Source of the DNA: JAZKIX01 sp040384645
GTDB lineage: Bacteria; Pseudomonadota; Gammaproteobacteria; Burkholderiales; Burkholderiaceae_D
Assembly (NCBI GenBank): GCA_040384645.1
Contig: JAZKIX010000187.1
Span: 1-6,871, forward strand
DNA: 6,871 bases
Direction of reading: 5' to 3'
Within the stretch, counting starts at the first letter, position 1, and each line of letters begins with the position of its first letter. The notes beneath the pieces are model-generated. The model had not been told where the DNA came from, ran no database searches, and worked only from the letters and a program-made list of their open reading frames with translations. The position numbers and the translations under genes were made by a program. Below, in pieces: positions 4,499 to 6,871 of the stretch.

Positions 4499-5884
4499 AT
4501 GAACCCACCCTCAGACCCCCAATTAGACGCGTTGCGCGTGCCGCCGCATTCGATTGAGGCGGAGCAATCCGTGTTGGGTGGGTTGCTGCGTGATAATGCA
4601 GCATGGGATCGGATCGCTGATTTCATCAATATGGACGATTTTTATCGTTACGACCATCGGATAATTTTTCAGCATATCGTCAAACTGATCAATGGTTCCA
4701 GACCAGCCGATGTCATTACCGTATTCGAGTCCTTGACGAATTTGGGTAAAGCGGAAGAAGTCGGCGGTTTGCAGTACTTAAACGCGCTGGCGCAGAACAC
4801 ACCATCAGCCGCTAACATCCGTCGATATGCCGAGATCGTGCGTGATCGCGGGGTCTTGCGAAAGCTGATTACGGTATCGGACGAGATTTCTGGTCAAGCC
4901 TTTAATCCGCAAGGCAAAGAAGTCAAGCAAATGTTGGACGAGGCTGAGTCAAAGATTTTCGCGATCGCGGAAGAAGGTGCGCGCGGTGCGCAAGGATTCC
5001 AGGAAATCCAACCCTTGCTGACCCAAGTGGTGGAGCGTATTGACGAGTTATACAGTCGTGACAGTCAGAGCGACATCACCGGCGTACCGACTGGATTTGT
5101 CGATCTTGACCGTATGACATCTGGTTTGCAACCAGGCGATTTGATTATCGTGGCAGGTCGTCCATCGATGGGGAAAACTGCGTTCTCAATCAATATCGGT
5201 GAACATGTCGCCATCGAGAGCGGTTTGCCGGTCGCTGTATTTTCGATGGAGATGGGCGGTACTCAACTGGCGATGCGGATGCTGGGTTCGGTCGGCCGGC
5301 TCGATCAACATCGTTTGCGTACTGGCCGTTTGGTGGATGAAGACTGGCCGCGCTTAACCCATGCAATTCAAAAAATGAACGATGCGCAGTTGTTCATCGA
5401 TGAAACGCCTGCCTTGAATTCGATTGAATTGCGTGCGCGTTCGCGTCGCTTGTCGCGCCAATGCGGCAAGCTTGGCCTGATCATCATCGACTATTTGCAA
5501 TTAATGTCGGCCAACAGCTCTGGCGAAAATCGCGCGACTGAAATCTCTGAAATTTCGCGTAGTTTAAAAGGCTTGGCAAAGGAATTAAACTGCCCTGTAA
5601 TTGCGCTTTCCCAGCTCAATCGTTCGTTGGAGCAGCGACCTAACAAACGGCCAGTCATGTCCGATCTGCGCGAATCGGGCGCGATTGAGCAGGATGCCGA
5701 CGTCATCATGTTTATTTACCGCGACGAGGTGTACAACCCCGATTCACCCGACAAGGGCACTGCCGAAATCATCATCGGTAAGCAGCGTAACGGCCCGATC
5801 GGCGCAGTACGTTTGACCTTTCAAGGACAATTTACCAAATTTGATAATTACACCGGCGGTTTGTCGGTGTATGGCGGTGATTGA
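4499..5884 (+). CDS. dnaB: DnaB, replicative DNA helicase
   Basis: This 461-residue protein is a full-length DnaB, the hexameric 5'-to-3' helicase that unwinds DNA ahead of the replisome and recruits DnaG primase. The N-terminal domain (about 15-120) starts VPPHSIEAEQSVLGGLL, followed by a linker helix and the RecA-like C-terminal domain. Visible motifs: Walker A GRPSMGKT (220-227), catalytic region FSMEMG (248-253), Walker B LGLIIIDYLQL (325-335, D331), SQLNR (371-375), SDLRESGAIEQDADVI (388-403), and KQRNGPIG (428-435), whose K428 and R430 fit the trans-acting Lys/Arg finger. No intein or insertion is present. The ATG at 4499 gives the conserved N-terminus, and the next in-frame ATG lies inside the N-terminal domain. 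It sits after the terminator of the PriB-encoding operon and seems to use its own promoter. No clear intrinsic terminator follows. Confidence 0.98.
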   Translation: MNPPSDPQLDALRVPPHSIEAEQSVLGGLLRDNAAWDRIADFINMDDFYRYDHRIIFQHIVKLINGSRPADVITVFESLTNLGKAEEVGGLQYLNALAQNTPSAANIRRYAEIVRDRGVLRKLITVSDEISGQAFNPQGKEVKQMLDEAESKIFAIAEEGARGAQGFQEIQPLLTQVVERIDELYSRDSQSDITGVPTGFVDLDRMTSGLQPGDLIIVAGRPSMGKTAFSINIGEHVAIESGLPVAVFSMEMGGTQLAMRMLGSVGRLDQHRLRTGRLVDEDWPRLTHAIQKMNDAQLFIDETPALNSIELRARSRRLSRQCGKLGLIIIDYLQLMSANSSGENRATEISEISRSLKGLAKELNCPVIALSQLNRSLEQRPNKRPVMSDLRESGAIEQDADVIMFIYRDEVYNPDSPDKGTAEIIIGKQRNGPIGAVRLTFQGQFTKFDNYTGGLSVYGGD

Positions 5885-5991
5885 TTTCTTCCTGATTTCA
5901 AATTGATCGCGCAGCGTGCCGATCACCGTAGTGTTTTGGCTTAATTGCCCTGCACTACATGACCTAATACTTCATAAAAAGAGAGAACGAT

Positions 5992-6618
5992 ATGTTTGGA
6001 CGATTAATGCCTACTGAAGGCAAATTTTTTGACCTCTTTAATCAGCATGCTGAATTGTGCGTCAAAGGCGCCAAGGAAATGCTGGCCTTGATGACCAATT
6101 TCGATGATTTGGAAAATAGGGTGCATGCGATTGAAAGTATCGAGAAGCAAGCCGACAAGGTGACCTATACCACCATCGATTTGCTGCACAAGACCTTCAT
6201 CACACCGCTTGATCGTGACGATATTCATCAATTGATCACGCGTATGGATGACATTCTCGACCTCATGGAAGATGCGGGTCAAACGGTGTCGTTATACGAT
6301 TTAAAGGCTATTACTCCAGAAGCCAAGCGGCTCGCCGAACTCTGCCTGTCTTGTACTGAAAAGGTCCGGGCCGCGGTGGCTCTGCTGCACAATATGGATA
6401 ACTCGCGTCAGATTCTGACCATCTGTGAAGAAATCGACCGTCTTGAATCCGACGCCGATCATGTGATGCGTGCCGCCATGTCGAAGCTGTTCCGTGATGA
6501 GCCGGATGTGCGTAATCTGATCAAGCTCAAAGCCATCTATGAAATCCTGGAAACGGTGACGGATCGTTGTGAGGACGTTGCCAATATTATTCAAGGCATC
6601 CTGGTTGAGAATGCATAA
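5992..6618 (+). CDS. DUF47 / PhoU-like protein associated with Pit phosphate transport
   Basis: The 208-residue, largely helical acidic protein matches the DUF47 (PhoU-divergent) family. Typical features are the start MFGRLMPTEGKFFDLFNQHA and two acidic metal-binding-type repeats, ESIEKQADKVT (48-58) and EEIDRLESDADHV (146-158), with further acidic residues at D191-D195. Like PhoU, such proteins form helical bundles with E/D-rich motifs that can hold metal ions. No signal peptide or membrane segment is seen, so it is probably cytoplasmic. Genes of this family are regularly found next to pit, and here pit follows after 36 bases. A regulatory or accessory role in phosphate uptake is inferred from this context. 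GAGAG (5981-5985) precedes the ATG. No convincing Pho box was found upstream. Confidence 0.9.
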   Translation: MFGRLMPTEGKFFDLFNQHAELCVKGAKEMLALMTNFDDLENRVHAIESIEKQADKVTYTTIDLLHKTFITPLDRDDIHQLITRMDDILDLMEDAGQTVSLYDLKAITPEAKRLAELCLSCTEKVRAAVALLHNMDNSRQILTICEEIDRLESDADHVMRAAMSKLFRDEPDVRNLIKLKAIYEILETVTDRCEDVANIIQGILVENA

Positions 6619-6654
6619 ATTAGCTATGTATATCTCACCTGATCGAAAATAATA

Positions 6655-6871
6655 ATGAACACTCTCCAAATCAGTATCTATGTCGTGGCCTTCTTGATTT
6701 TTCTGGCCCTCGTATTTGATTTCCTCAATGGATTTCATGACGCCGCCAACGCGATTGCCACCGTCGTCTCGACCGGCGTTATGAAGCCGCAGGCAGCCGT
6801 TGCGATGGCTGCCATCTTTAACTTTGCCGCCATCTTCGTATTTCATCAACTATCAGTTGCGGCCACGGTGG
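6655..6871 (+). CDS. pit: Pit-family inorganic phosphate transporter (5' part; 3' end beyond the window)
   Basis: The frame is open from the ATG at 6655 to the window edge, giving 72 residues. They include a hydrophobic first segment (YVVAFLIFLALVFDF, about 9-23), the PHO4/Pit signature NGFHDAANAIATVVSTG (25-41) and a second hydrophobic segment (AAVAMAAIFNFAAIFVF, about 47-63). The family are low-affinity symporters that move metal-phosphate complexes with protons across the inner membrane. It follows the DUF47 gene after 36 bases with no terminator, so co-transcription is likely. No Shine-Dalgarno sequence is visible before the ATG (the upstream bases are an AT-rich GAAAATAATA), which suggests translation by coupling or from an unstructured AT-rich start region. 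Confidence 0.92.
   Translation, partial: MNTLQISIYVVAFLIFLALVFDFLNGFHDAANAIATVVSTGVMKPQAAVAMAAIFNFAAIFVFHQLSVAATV

Noticed and set aside
5875..5928. CGGTGAT (5875-5881) pairing with ATCACCG (5922-5928) across the dnaB stop, as a possible terminator
   Set aside because: The loop is 40 bases and only TTTT occurs downstream, so it is not a credible intrinsic terminator. No other terminator was found after dnaB.
5945..5991. Possible Pho box or sigma-70 promoter before the DUF47 gene
   Set aside because: CTTCATAAA resembles a half-site, but a second repeat at the correct spacing is missing. TAATAC has no properly spaced -35.
6301..6849. Antisense ORF (182 codons) over the DUF47 gene and pit
   Set aside because: It covers two well-supported genes and the intergenic spacer on the other strand, and has no recognisable domain.

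Overview
The window looks like a stretch of core chromosome from a betaproteobacterium, most likely the order Burkholderiales and plausibly an Oxalobacteraceae relative with moderate GC. The evidence is gene order and protein sequence: suhB divergent from trmJ, a rpsF-priB-rpsR-rplI-dnaB block, and a DUF47-pit pair. The family-level placement is inference. I see no mobile element, CRISPR array, tRNA or rRNA gene, and nothing that looks like a wholly new system. The interesting content is regulatory.

Left part (1-1895): suhB runs leftward off the window edge and lacks its 3' end. Its upstream region carries a 10-base match to boxA, the NusB/NusE binding site, in the sense orientation, and this region is cut by a run of 10 N (901-910). 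trmJ (tRNA 2'-O-methyltransferase) runs rightward and ends at an intrinsic terminator. That terminator can also serve the converging lexA gene.

Middle (1896-4450): lexA runs leftward from a promoter whose -10 and -35 elements each lie inside a CTG-N10-CAG SOS box. Divergent to it is the ribosomal protein operon rpsF (S6), priB (primosomal protein N), rpsR (S18) and rplI (L9). The operon has its own promoter and a leader that can fold into a hairpin with a bulged CCG, as expected for an S6:S18 autoregulatory site. A strong intrinsic terminator closes it.

Right part (4451-6871): dnaB, the replicative helicase gene, has its own perfect TATAAT placed so that transcription would begin at or next to its ATG, suggesting a leaderless mRNA. 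It is followed by a DUF47/PhoU-like gene and the 5' part of pit, a low-affinity phosphate transporter. These two probably form a phosphate-uptake unit.

The genes link translation (TrmJ, S6, S18, L9, SuhB), replication and restart (PriB, DnaB) and the DNA-damage response (LexA). At least three of the leader regions appear to carry autoregulatory sites for the product they precede.
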